A stretch of DNA of 40,820 nucleotides, taken from Planctomycetota bacterium. GTDB lineage: Bacteria > Planctomycetota > J058 > JAJDCQ01. The notes under the pieces were generated by a model that saw nothing but the letters and a program-made list of their open reading frames with translations, was not told the origin of the DNA and ran no database searches. Both the position numbers and the translations under genes were made by a program. Of this stretch, positions 32,649 to 40,820 are shown piece after piece (the first letter of the stretch is position 1; every line of letters begins with the position of its first letter). The DNA lies in the NCBI GenBank assembly GCA_029260755.1, contig JAJDCQ010000247.1:1-40820 (forward strand), written 5' to 3'.

Positions 32649-33020
32649 CTAGGAGGGCTGTCTGGGTCCGTCGGACTCGCCGTCGGTCGACCCGCCGAAC
32701 GCTTTGCGCCACAGCCAGGTGAGCGGTCCGACCGGCTCGGGGAGCACCTCGGGCGGCTTCGCCTCGAGCGCGTTGATCCGCGCGATGAGCTGGTCGAGCT
32801 CCTCCTTCGGCTTCTCCATCAGGCAGAACCCGAACTCGAGCGTCTCGACCTCGGCCGCCGCGCAGTCCCAGCACGGCACCCCGAGCTCCTGGAAGAGCTT
32901 CTCGGCCTCGTCCGGATTTCGGTCCAGAGCGTCTTGGATCAACGACTTAGACGTGATCTTGGGGACCTCGGGCACCTGTGGAGAACGTGTTGAAGGGGCC
33001 CGTCCGCTCGCCTGTGCCAA
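32649..33020 (-). CDS. DUF1858-like small cysteine protein
   Basis: A 123-aa cytosolic protein. Residues 21-84 (KITSKSLIQDALDRNPDEAEKLFQELGVPCWDCAAAEVETLEFGFCLMEKPKEELDQLIARINALE) match the DUF1858 / ScdA-N-like pattern: Ile-rich start, P-x-x-a-x-x-(L/F)-G-(V/I)-x-C-x-x-C helix and a Leu-rich end. The CWDC pair plus a third Cys suggests redox or metal chemistry. The start is probably TTG 33020, because AAGGAG stands 8 nt upstream and a promoter of good quality lies further up. GTG 32975 is an alternative that would still include the domain. It lies upstream of the CNNM pair, with a gap of about 33 bp, and may be co-transcribed with it. Confidence 0.8.
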   Translation of the reverse strand: MAQASGRAPSTRSPQVPEVPKITSKSLIQDALDRNPDEAEKLFQELGVPCWDCAAAEVETLEFGFCLMEKPKEELDQLIARINALEAKPPEVLPEPVGPLTWLWRKAFGGSTDGESDGPRQPS

Positions 33021-33097
33021 GGATGGCGCTCCTTCGGAGGTCTCGACGGGACCCCTCTCGGAGGCCCGAGATGAAGCCTAGCGTCATGAGCGCACCC

Positions 33098-33126
33098 ACT
33101 CTAGGAAAAGGCCTCGGTTCTTTCAA
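33098..33126 (-). promoter_or_regulatory. promoter of the DUF1858-like/CNNM unit
   Basis: On the minus strand TTGAAA (33126-33121, 5/6), a 17-bp spacer, TAGAGT (33103-33098, 4/6). Start near 33091 gives a leader of about 70 nt ending in AAGGAG before the TTG start. Confidence 0.6.
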
Positions 33127-33291
33127 CGCGGCCTTGTGGAAAACCCCGCATGAAGACGTGAACGAACGGTGGAGTACGGGCCCGATCCCAGCCGCGGAGC
33201 GGTTTCGATTCAGACTCGGGAACGTCTCCAACGCGACGCGTCAGTTTCTGTCATCCGAGTGTAAAAGACCCCCCGCCAAGGGGCTCTATGA

Positions 33292-33320
33292 TTGACGAGA
33301 TGCGGCATTGGCAGTAGCAT
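33292..33320 (+). promoter_or_regulatory. promoter of the giant kinase/sigma-54 regulator
   Basis: TTGACG (33292-33297, 5/6), 17-bp spacer, TAGCAT (33315-33320, 4/6). The transcript would begin near 33327. A second TTGACA at 33393-33398 has no -10 partner. Confidence 0.55.
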
Positions 33321-33421
33321 TCGCCGGATCGAGGGGGCCCGCCACCGAACCAGCGCGACGCCATGAGATTGCGTCCTGAGCGCCAACTTTGATTGACAGG
33401 CGGACCTGAAAGACGAGACCG

Positions 33422-36400
33422 ATGCTGATCGACAACCGCTACGAGGTCAAGGAGAAGGTGGGCGAAGGCGCCTGTGCGCGCGTCTACCTCGTGACCGACT
33501 CCGAGGGGAGCGACCGCCCCCTCGGCCTGAAGCTGATGCGAGGCAGCCGCGCCCGGGAGCTCGACCGCTTCCGCCGCGAGTTCCGCCTCCTGGTCGGGCT
33601 CCGGCATCCGAACGTTCTTCGGGTGCACGATTTCGGCTCCATCAGCAACGGCGAGGGCTCGGACGACTTCTACTTCACCTACGACTTCATCGAGGGGCAG
33701 AACCTCGCCGAGCTCGCCGAGGGCGGCGCCAGCGTCGAGGACATCGTCGAGATCGCCGTCGACGTGCTCCGCGGGCTCGCCTACGTCCACGGTCGCGGGC
33801 TGATCCACTACGACATCAAGCCCGAGAACATCCTCGTCGCGCGGGAGGCGATCGACGGAGCGGGCCGCGGCAAGCTTCGCGCGGTGATCACCGACTTCGG
33901 CCTCGCCAGCGAGGAGCGCACCGAGAGCGGGCACACCGTCAAGGGGACGCCGCACACGATGGCGCCCGAGATCGCCAAGGGCGGTCCGGTCGACCGCCGG
34001 GCCGATCTCTACAGCCTCGGCGCCACCCTGTACGCCGCCCTCACCGGCGAGCCCCCGTACGTCGGTGGCAGCGTCGTGGAGATCCTCCGCCGCCACATCG
34101 AGGATCGGGCGGCGCCCGTCTCGTGGGCGCGCCCCGAGGTCACGCCCGAGCTCGACCGGGTCGTCCTCTCGCTCCTCGAGAAGGAGCCGGCCAACCGTCC
34201 CGCGACCGCGAACGCGGCCATCCGGGCGCTCGGCGCGGCGGTCGGCAAGACCTTCGAGGTCGAGACCGAGGCGACGCGCGAGTCGCGCATCCTCGGCGGG
34301 CAGTTCGTCGGACGCGACCGCGAGGTCGAGTGGCTCGAGGAGGCGTTCTGGAACGTCTTCAGCGGACAGGTCGGTAACTGCGACCCCGAGGCCGACAGCG
34401 ACCTCGTCCTCGACCCGCGCGACTTCGATCGGCGGACGCGGTTCAAGAGCCGGCGACGCCCGCGCAGCGACGAGCGGCGGCGCGGCGGCGACCGCCGCGG
34501 CACGACCGAGGTGAAGGGCGTCCTCGCCGGCGACGACGAGGAGGCGGCCGCCCTCGACGCGCTCGTCGAGCGCGCCGGGGCGGGCAAGCGTCGCCTGCGT
34601 CGCGACGACGACGCCGACGCGCGCGGCGGCAGCCGACCGGCGAGCGACGACGTCGCCGACCTCGAGACGACGCTGCCGACGGCCAACCTGATCCTCATCC
34701 GCGGGGCGAGCGGGATCGGCAAGACCCGCCTCCTCTCCGAGGTCAAGCACACCGTCCAGCTCCGCGACGTGACCTACCTCTCCGGCTCGTGCCGCAAGCA
34801 CGCCGACCGAGCGTACGGACCGTTCGTCGACATCATCGGCCGAGCGCGCAACCTGCTCGACGGCGAGCGGGCCGACCTGCTCCAGTTCGACTGGGCCGTC
34901 CGCCGGATCCTGAGCGAGAACGGCCGCAGCGGGCACACCCGCGTGATCGACCGGAACGAGCCGGGCGCCGACGAGCGGCGCCGCTTGCTCGACGCCGTGT
35001 CCGAGTACCTGATCTCGGTCTCGCTCGAGCGGCCGCTCGTGATCGCGATCGAGGATCTCCACCGCGCCTCGACCGAGACGATCGAGCTGCTCGTCCATCT
35101 CCATCGCGTGATCAACGCGCGGGTGGGCGCGGCGGTCGTGCCGGCCGGCGCCGGCCCCGAGATCGGCGGCGGCGGCGGCGGAGCGAGCTCGGAGGCCGAG
35201 AGCGGCGAGGCCATCGGCACCGGCGCGGTCCCGCGGATCCTCCTCCTCGCGACCTACCGGCCGGAGGAGACGGCGGGGAGCGCGCTCGAGGAGCGGCTCC
35301 GGACGCTGCGCAAGGACCGCCACTTCGAGCAGCTCGGCCTCGGCGCCCTCCGCGTCGACGACACGACGAGCCTCGTCCGATCGATGACCGGCGCCACCGA
35401 GGTGCCGCTCAAGTTCAGCGAGCGGATCCACCGCGAGACCGACGGCAACCCGCTCTACATCGAAGAGGCGATGCGCTCCCTGGCCGACGACGGCCTCCTC
35501 GACCCGCCCAGGCGGGCGCGGGGCGACGACTCGGGCAAGAAGGGGCCGGCCGGACCGCGCTTCGACGCGATCGCCGACCGGACGAACATCCTGGGCTCCG
35601 GCGGGCTCCGCGGCGCCGTCGCCCGGCGCCTCGAGCGGTTCGACGAGGACGATCGCGACGCCCTCGGCGCGATCGCGGCGTTCGAGCGTCCGGTCGAGAC
35701 GCGCGTCCTCGCGACGGTGCTCGGCAAGCCCCGGACCGAGGTGGCCGCGCGGCTCGACGACCTCGAGCGACGCGGCCTGCTCGTCCGACGCGTCGAGCGG
35801 CCGTTCGGCGCGAGCGACGACGCTCCGCTCGAGGAGACGTTCGACATCGCGCAGCAGGTGATCCGCAGCGTCATCTACGACGCGGTCTCCGACCAGGAGG
35901 CGCTCCATCGCCGCATCGGGTGCGCCCTCGAGGAGGTGCTGACCGAGGCGCGCGGCGAGGCGCGAGCCGACATCTGCGCCGAGGAGACCGCCCGCCACCT
36001 GCTCCGGGCGCGGGCCGGCTTCACCGCGGTCGAGTACGGCCTCCGCGCGGCCCGCAAGGCGAGGCGCGTCGGCGCGAGCGAGCGCACCGTCGAGCTCCTC
36101 CAGATGACGCTCGAGGCGCTCGCCGCGTTCCGCGAGCTCGAGCCCGGCAAGAAGGTGCTCGGCGGCTGCTCCGGCGAGGAGGAGGCGCTCCCCGACGAGG
36201 CGACCCTCGACCGGCGGCGCCTCGAGGCGCTCGCCGACCTCTCGGGCGCGCTGTTCCGGCTCGGACGCCTCGAGGAAGCCCAGGGGGCCGACCTCGAAGC
36301 GCTCAAGGTCGCGCGCGAGCTCGACGACCCCGTCGCCGAGGTCGAGGCGCTCGGACGGATCGGTCGATCGAGCGCCCGACTCCAGAACTTCGGCGAGGCT

Positions 36401-39400
36401 CGGGCCTACCTGACCGAGAGCCTCGAGAAGGCCGAGGGCCTCGCGTTCCACCGCGGGATCGGGTCGAGCCTGCGCGAGCTGTCCGAGCTGACCGAGTCCG
36501 AGGGCGACCTCGCGGGCGCGCTCGACTACCTCGAGCGGAGCCTGGCCCACGAGCAGAGCCGCGGGAGCGACACGCGCGAGGCGGCGCGGACGCAGCGGGC
36601 GCTCGCCATCGCGCTCCGGAAGGCGAGCCGGCTCGACGAGGCGCTCGCGTGCGCGAGCAACGCCCTCGAGATCTCCGAGCGGCTCAACGACAAGCGCGGC
36701 ATGGGAGAGGCGTACGACGTCCTGAGCGACGTCCACTTCTTCCTCGGCGACTACGATGCATCCATTGATGCGACGAACCGGGCGGTGGAGTGCCACCGCG
36801 AGCTGGGGAACAAGAGCGGCGTCGCGTGCGCCCTCTACACCCTCGGGATCCTGTTCGACCAGCGCGGCGACGGCGACGACGCCGTCTACAACTTCCGCGA
36901 GAGCGCGCGCCTCTGGCGTCAGCTCGGCAACCAAACCGAGCTCGCCCGGGCCCTCCACAACCTCGGCTGGACCCTCTATCTCCGCGGCGAGACGCGCCGC
37001 GCCCTGGCGGCGCTGAACGAGGCGACCACGCTCTTCAACACGCGCGGCGAGCGCGAGAGCTACGGTCAGGGCCTCGTCGCGCTCGGGCTGTGCTACACCC
37101 GCGCCGGCGACCTCAAGCGCGCGAGCGGCTGCCTCGAGGGCGCCGTCCGCGTGGCGAGCGAGCTCGGAGCGCGGCGGCTCGAGGCCGAGGCGACCTGGGT
37201 CGCGGGCGAGCTGCTCCTCGAGCGGGGCGAGCCGGCCGTGGCGCGGGAGACGTTCGACCGGGTCGTGCGCCTGGCCCGCGAGGAGGGCGACGCGCGCCTC
37301 GAGCCGCTCGGGCTGAGCTCGCTCGCCGCCGCGCTCGCGCGCCTCGGCGAGACCGAGCGCGCCGCCGAGATGGCCGAGCGGGCCGAGCGCCTGGCCGTCG
37401 AGGCCGGCGAGCCCGACGTGCGGGCGCGGGCCCGTCTGCGGTCGGCCGAGGTGGCGCTCGCGGCCCGCGATCTCCACACGGCGCAGGCATGCCTCCGCGA
37501 CCGGGCCGAGTGGCTCGAGAAGGTGCGGGAGCGGGCCGTCTCGCTCGACGCCGAGCTCGCGTGGGCGCGCCTGCGCCTCGCCGTCGGCGACGCGACCGGC
37601 GCCCGCGAGGCGCTCCGGGCCGTCGTGGCCGAGGCCGAGCGCCTCGAGTTCCGCGGCGTGCGGACGACCGCGCGGATGCTCTGCGCGGCGAGCCGGCTCG
37701 GCGTCGAGCGCGACGCGGCCGACTGGCGTCCGGGCCGGCGGCTCCCGCTGACCGAGGAGCTCGCGTGCGCCCGGTCCGAGGCCGAGGCCGCCCGCGCCGA
37801 GGCGCTCGACATGGGCCGCGGCGGCTCCGCCCGGCGCGCCACCCTCGTCCTCGCCGAGATCGACGTCGCGACCGGCATGGCCGAGAGCGCGCGCAACCTG
37901 GCCCTGTCGTTCCGCGACGATCCGCGGACGGAGCGCGACGGCCACGCCCGGGTGCGGGCCGGTCTCGTGGCGGCGCAGGCCGCCCTCGTCCTCGACCGCC
38001 CCGAGGAGGCGCGGGCCGAGGCCGAGGCGCTCGAGAAGGAGACGGTCCGGACGGGCGCCCCGGCGCTCGAGGCCGAGCGGCTGCTCGTGAGCGGCCTCGC
38101 GGCGAAGGAGGGCGGCGATCCGATCGCCGCCCGCGCGTCGCTCGAGCGGGCGGTGGAGCTCCTCGATCGGGCCGTCGAAGGGCTGCCCGAGCCCGAGCAG
38201 CGGCTCCGTCTGTCGGCGCCCGACGTCCGGGCGGCGCGGGCGGCCCTCGTCGAGGTCGAGCGGCTCGTCGCCGAGCGCAAGGGCGAGGACGGCTTCGGCC
38301 ACGGCGGCGAGGATCGTCGGGCGACGCCCGATGCGAAGAGCCGCGAGCTCGCCCTCGAGGCGGAGCGCCGTCGGCTCCAGCTCCTCCTCCGCGCGGCGCG
38401 CGAGCTCAACGGCGAGCGGAGCGTCGATCGCCAGCTCGAGCGGCTGCTCGACGTCGTCGTCGACGCGTTCGGCGCCGAGCGCGGGTTCGTCATCCTGATC
38501 GAGCGCGGCAAGTTCGAGATCCGGAGCGCGAGGAACTTCGAGGGCGAGCCGGTCGGCGACCCCGAGCGCGAGGTGAGCCGGACGATCGCGCGCAAGGTGG
38601 CGCTGCGCGGCGCGCCGCTGATCGCGATGGACGCGGCCCAGGACCTGGCGATCCACGAGAGCCAGAGCGTCGCCGAGCTGCAGCTCCGCAGCGTCATGTG
38701 CGTCCCGCTCAAGGTGAAGGGCGTCACCCGCGGCGTCCTCTACGTCGACCACCGCTTCACCGAGGCGTGCTTCAGCCAGGAGGACCTGGAGCTCTCCTGC
38801 GCCCTCGCGGACATGGCGGCCGTCGTCGTCGAGAAGACGCGCCTCATCGAGGAGGCGCTCCGTCAGCGCGAGGATCTGCGCCTCTCGAACGAGGAGGTCG
38901 AGCGCCTCAACAGCCAGCTCGAGGCGCGGCTCGAGAGCGCGAGCAACGAGCTCACCCGGCTCCAGGCCGAGGTCGACGAGCAGAAGGACCAGCTCGAGCT
39001 GAAGTACAACTACGCGAACATCGTCGGCCAATCGGCGCCGATGCGCGCGGTCTTCCAGCTCCTCGACAAGGTCACCGACAGCGACGTGCCCGTCCTCGTC
39101 CAGGGCGAGAGCGGCTGCGGCAAGGAGCTGGTCGCCCGGGCGATCCACTACAACGGCCCGCGCAAGAACCGTCCGTACCTGTCGATCAACTGCGCGGCCC
39201 TGTCGGACAGCCTCCTCGAGGCGGAGCTCTTCGGCTACGTGAAGGGCGCCTTCACCGGCGCCGACCGCGACAAGCCGGGCCTGTTCGAGTGCGCCGACCG
39301 CGGGACGCTCTTCCTCGACGAGATCGGGGACATGACGCCCAGCCTCCAGAGCAAGCTGCTCCGCGTCCTCCAGGACGGCGAGGTCCGCCCGGTCGGGAGC

Positions 39401-39946
39401 AAGACGACCAAGCAGGTCACGGTGAGGATCGTCAGCGCCTCGAACAAGGACCTGCGGAAGCTCGTCGAGGACGGCCAGTTCCGGAGCGATCTCTACTACC
39501 GGATCAACGTCGTCACCGTCTGGCTGCCGCCGCTCCGCGAGCGGCGCGACGACATCCCGATGCTCGTCGACCACTTCCGGCAGCGGATCGACGGCGGCGC
39601 CGGCAAGCAGATCGACCGCAAGGTGATGGACCACTTCCTCAACTACCACTGGCCCGGCAACGTCCGCGAGCTCGAGAACGAGCTCCGGCGGCTGGTGGCC
39701 CTCTCGGGCTCGCGGATCGGCGAGAAGGACATCTCGCAGCACATCCGCAAGCGCGAGGTCGAGCGCTTCGACTTCGGTCACGTCGACGGTCAGACCCTCA
39801 AGGAGCGAATCGAGATCATCGAGCGCCGCATCCTCGTCGACGCCCTGAAGCGCAACAACGGCAACAAGACCAAGACCGCCAAGGCGCTCGGTCTGAGCCG
39901 ATTCGGATTCCTCAAGAAGCTCGACAAGTACAGCCTCCGCGGCTAG
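33422..39946 (+). CDS. giant Ser/Thr kinase / AAA / TPR / GAF / sigma-54 activator fusion
   Basis: A 2174-aa single polypeptide. Residues 7-270 are a Hanks kinase (GEGACARVY, Lys37, Asp131, DFG Asp158, APE), but the HRD motif reads HYD (LIHYDIKPEN), so it is a non-RD kinase. From about 292 an AAA/NACHT-like ATPase starts (GGQFVGRDREVEWL) and is interrupted by a ~110-residue charged insert before Walker A GASGIGKT (428-435); Walker B-like PLVIAIEDLHRA follows. A TPR array covers roughly 850-1480. A GAF domain spans about 1660-1820, then a coiled coil. The sigma-54 AAA+ domain has Walker A GESGCGKE (1895-1902), GAFTGA (1942-1947) and GTLFLDEIGD; the last ~55 residues are a Fis-type HTH. No membrane helix. 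Inference: a cytosolic sensor that couples kinase and GAF input directly to sigma-54 transcription. The ribosome site is weak. Confidence 0.95.
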   Translation: MLIDNRYEVKEKVGEGACARVYLVTDSEGSDRPLGLKLMRGSRARELDRFRREFRLLVGLRHPNVLRVHDFGSISNGEGSDDFYFTYDFIEGQNLAELAEGGASVEDIVEIAVDVLRGLAYVHGRGLIHYDIKPENILVAREAIDGAGRGKLRAVITDFGLASEERTESGHTVKGTPHTMAPEIAKGGPVDRRADLYSLGATLYAALTGEPPYVGGSVVEILRRHIEDRAAPVSWARPEVTPELDRVVLSLLEKEPANRPATANAAIRALGAAVGKTFEVETEATRESRILGGQFVGRDREVEWLEEAFWNVFSGQVGNCDPEADSDLVLDPRDFDRRTRFKSRRRPRSDERRRGGDRRGTTEVKGVLAGDDEEAAALDALVERAGAGKRRLRRDDDADARGGSRPASDDVADLETTLPTANLILIRGASGIGKTRLLSEVKHTVQLRDVTYLSGSCRKHADRAYGPFVDIIGRARNLLDGERADLLQFDWAVRRILSENGRSGHTRVIDRNEPGADERRRLLDAVSEYLISVSLERPLVIAIEDLHRASTETIELLVHLHRVINARVGAAVVPAGAGPEIGGGGGGASSEAESGEAIGTGAVPRILLLATYRPEETAGSALEERLRTLRKDRHFEQLGLGALRVDDTTSLVRSMTGATEVPLKFSERIHRETDGNPLYIEEAMRSLADDGLLDPPRRARGDDSGKKGPAGPRFDAIADRTNILGSGGLRGAVARRLERFDEDDRDALGAIAAFERPVETRVLATVLGKPRTEVAARLDDLERRGLLVRRVERPFGASDDAPLEETFDIAQQVIRSVIYDAVSDQEALHRRIGCALEEVLTEARGEARADICAEETARHLLRARAGFTAVEYGLRAARKARRVGASERTVELLQMTLEALAAFRELEPGKKVLGGCSGEEEALPDEATLDRRRLEALADLSGALFRLGRLEEAQGADLEALKVARELDDPVAEVEALGRIGRSSARLQNFGEARAYLTESLEKAEGLAFHRGIGSSLRELSELTESEGDLAGALDYLERSLAHEQSRGSDTREAARTQRALAIALRKASRLDEALACASNALEISERLNDKRGMGEAYDVLSDVHFFLGDYDASIDATNRAVECHRELGNKSGVACALYTLGILFDQRGDGDDAVYNFRESARLWRQLGNQTELARALHNLGWTLYLRGETRRALAALNEATTLFNTRGERESYGQGLVALGLCYTRAGDLKRASGCLEGAVRVASELGARRLEAEATWVAGELLLERGEPAVARETFDRVVRLAREEGDARLEPLGLSSLAAALARLGETERAAEMAERAERLAVEAGEPDVRARARLRSAEVALAARDLHTAQACLRDRAEWLEKVRERAVSLDAELAWARLRLAVGDATGAREALRAVVAEAERLEFRGVRTTARMLCAASRLGVERDAADWRPGRRLPLTEELACARSEAEAARAEALDMGRGGSARRATLVLAEIDVATGMAESARNLALSFRDDPRTERDGHARVRAGLVAAQAALVLDRPEEARAEAEALEKETVRTGAPALEAERLLVSGLAAKEGGDPIAARASLERAVELLDRAVEGLPEPEQRLRLSAPDVRAARAALVEVERLVAERKGEDGFGHGGEDRRATPDAKSRELALEAERRRLQLLLRAARELNGERSVDRQLERLLDVVVDAFGAERGFVILIERGKFEIRSARNFEGEPVGDPEREVSRTIARKVALRGAPLIAMDAAQDLAIHESQSVAELQLRSVMCVPLKVKGVTRGVLYVDHRFTEACFSQEDLELSCALADMAAVVVEKTRLIEEALRQREDLRLSNEEVERLNSQLEARLESASNELTRLQAEVDEQKDQLELKYNYANIVGQSAPMRAVFQLLDKVTDSDVPVLVQGESGCGKELVARAIHYNGPRKNRPYLSINCAALSDSLLEAELFGYVKGAFTGADRDKPGLFECADRGTLFLDEIGDMTPSLQSKLLRVLQDGEVRPVGSKTTKQVTVRIVSASNKDLRKLVEDGQFRSDLYYRINVVTVWLPPLRERRDDIPMLVDHFRQRIDGGAGKQIDRKVMDHFLNYHWPGNVRELENELRRLVALSGSRIGEKDISQHIRKREVERFDFGHVDGQTLKERIEIIERRILVDALKRNNGNKTKTAKALGLSRFGFLKKLDKYSLRG

Positions 39947-40088
39947 CCGCGAGACGCGAACGGGCGCCGGGCCGTCTCGCCGAGAGACGCGCCCACGCTC
40001 GTGTGATCACGCGATCTCGAAGAGGTGGCCCGAACTTGACCCCCACTCGCGTCGGTTTCCGCGTAGAGGAGTGGAGGAGGACCTAGAC

Positions 40089-40661
40089 ATGACCCCGACG
40101 CCCACTCGCACCACGATCAAGGTCATCTGCGACGACTGCGGCAAGAAGATGCGCGTCCCCGAGTCGCGCGCCGGCAAGAAGATCCGCTGCAAGGAGTGCG
40201 ACGCGCCCGTCCGCGTCCCCCATCTCGATCAGAACGACGACGACGGCGGCCGCGACGAGTTCGCCCTCGAGCCCGCCGAGGCCCGCCCGTCCCGCAAGCG
40301 CCGCCGGCCACGAGACGACGACGACGACGACGACCAGGGCGAGCGCCGCCGTCCCCGGCGCAAGGGCCCGATCGCGCCGAAGAAGCGGAAGAGCCCGATC
40401 CGTCGCGACTACGACGAGGCCGCCGACCGCGAGGGTCGCCGCGGAGAAGCGTTCGGCGCCGAGAAGAGCGTCCTCAGCGGCGGCATGATCGGCGGCGGGC
40501 TCGCCATGATCGGCGCGGTCGTCTGGTTCATCGCCGGCCTGGCGGCGGGCTACATCTTCTTCTACCCGCCGATCCTCTTCGTGATCGGTCTGGTCGGCTT
40601 CATCAAGGGCCTCGCCGGCGCGGTCTCCACCCCGAGCCCGCGCGCGCGCCGCCGCTACTAG
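40089..40661 (+). CDS. zinc-ribbon membrane protein
   Basis: A 190-aa protein. Residues 10-45 form an MJ0042-like zinc ribbon (ICDDCGKKMRVPESRAGKKIRCKECDAPVRVP; C14, C17, C34, C37). A strongly charged, disordered middle with poly-Asp and Arg/Lys runs (about 48-125) leads to a hydrophobic C-terminal hairpin of two membrane helices (about 130-152 and 155-178), so the ribbon faces the cytoplasm. Such ribbon-TM proteins are frequent in Planctomycetota; function is unknown. ATG 40089 has GGAGGAGG 8 nt upstream, which is better than the in-frame GTG at 40071. It lies about 140 bp after the giant kinase on the same strand. Confidence 0.85.
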   Translation: MTPTPTRTTIKVICDDCGKKMRVPESRAGKKIRCKECDAPVRVPHLDQNDDDGGRDEFALEPAEARPSRKRRRPRDDDDDDDQGERRRPRRKGPIAPKKRKSPIRRDYDEAADREGRRGEAFGAEKSVLSGGMIGGGLAMIGAVVWFIAGLAAGYIFFYPPILFVIGLVGFIKGLAGAVSTPSPRARRRY

Positions 40662-40700
40662 GCCGCACAGGGGCTATCGAGCTCGTTCAGGTGCCGATGG

Positions 40701-40717
40701 GCTCGCCTTCGGCGAGC
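40701..40717 (+). other. stable 7-bp hairpin downstream of the zinc-ribbon gene
   Basis: GCTCGCC-TTC-GGCGAGC, 40 nt after the stop codon. There is no T-run, so an intrinsic terminator is only a possibility. Confidence 0.45.
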
Positions 40718-40750
40718 AGGATGTCACCACGGAGAATGGGATGGGAAGGC

Positions 40751-40820
40751 CAACCTCCGTTCGCGGGATGCCGATAAGGCTCCCAGGAACAGCCGGGCTC
40801 GAGGCCCAGAACGGAGGTTG
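40751..40820. repeat. 12-bp inverted repeat at the window edge
   Basis: CAACCTCCGTTC (40751-40762) is perfectly complementary to GAACGGAGGTTG (40809-40820), with a 46-bp interior that can pair further (GGCTCCC, GCCGGGCTCGAGGCCC). It may belong to a structured RNA or a repeat continuing beyond the window. Confidence 0.5.

Larger units (their letters stand above)
33021..33421. other. 401-bp divergent intergenic region
   Basis: No protein gene with convincing features is seen here. It carries the divergent promoters of the DUF1858-like gene (33098-33126) and of the giant kinase gene (33292-33320). Base composition is lower in GC than the flanking genes. CCCC-CGCCAA-GGGG (33271-33284 region) could form a weak hairpin ahead of the second promoter. 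The giant kinase leader is about 95 nt. Confidence 0.6.

Noticed and set aside
33307..33324. Sigma-54-like -24/-12 element (TTGGCAGTAGCATTCGC)
   Set aside because: The GG to GC spacing is one base too long and the GC box is imperfect; a better sigma-70-type promoter overlaps it.
34600..34680. Frameshift or assembly fault in the charged insert of the giant regulator
   Set aside because: The frame stays open on both sides and resumes exactly at a proper Walker A motif, so it is read as a real disordered insert.
33251..39781. 2176-codon open frame antisense to the giant kinase gene
   Set aside because: It mirrors the high-GC codon pattern of the sense gene, has no domain motifs and is rich in Glu/Leu/Arg/Val repeats typical of shadow frames.
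40025..40040. Sigma-54-like TGGCCCGAACTTGAC before the zinc-ribbon gene
   Set aside because: The spacing between the two boxes is one base too short and the -12 GC is absent.

Overview
A very GC-rich (roughly 70% by eye), gene-dense bacterial chromosome segment dominated by signalling proteins. Four large Hanks-type Ser/Thr kinases, an ECF sigma factor fused to a membrane segment and extracytoplasmic repeats, a kinase with a formylglycine-generating-enzyme-like (FGE/SUMF1) sensor domain, GAF/sigma-54 regulators, UbiA-type and acyl-CoA-binding proteins, and frequent TTG/GTG starts together point to Planctomycetota or a similar large-genome lineage (Myxococcota is the main alternative). No rRNA, tRNA or single-copy marker allows a firm placement. 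No phage, plasmid or CRISPR signature was seen; the only clear mobile element is a REP-associated tyrosine transposase unit.

Layout. 254-1542: an alpha/beta hydrolase converging on a small MshEN-like/zinc-ribbon protein. 1616-4855 (minus): ECF sigma factor with TM segment and carboxypeptidase-regulatory-like repeats, divergent from two overlapping paralogous HEAT-type membrane-anchored proteins (5031-8049) and msrA (8137-8817). 8824-16145 (minus): a four-gene signalling operon reading GAF histidine kinase, Ser/Thr kinase-FGE, NtrC-type sigma-54 response regulator, unknown 596-aa protein. 16310-19769 (plus): UbiA prenyltransferase, then an argR / unknown P-loop NTPase / argB operon behind a promoter overlapped by ARG-box-like sites. 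19697-20635 (minus): SDR epimerase. 20695-21841: RAYT transposase bounded by perfect 29-bp inverted repeats. 21888-23471 (minus): groES, an acyl-CoA-binding protein, a caspase/CHAT-like membrane-anchored protein and a small membrane protein, in tight succession. 23599-25758 and 25898-29737: two divergent membrane Ser/Thr kinases with different sensor halves. 29754-29888: a large inverted repeat of the CGCAAAGG type between convergent genes. 29908-33020 (minus): DUF1858-like protein and a tandem pair of CNNM/CBS transporters. 33422-39946: a 2174-residue kinase/AAA/TPR/GAF/sigma-54-activator single polypeptide. 40089-40661: zinc-ribbon membrane protein, followed by a structured stretch running off the window.

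The common theme is conversion of signals into transcription by unusual routes: a membrane-tethered sigma factor, a His-Asp system packed with a Ser/Thr kinase, and one protein running from Ser/Thr kinase to sigma-54 activation. The two least explained neighbourhoods are the ArgR-controlled P-loop/ArgB pair and the groES-ACBP-caspase-like-membrane protein cluster.
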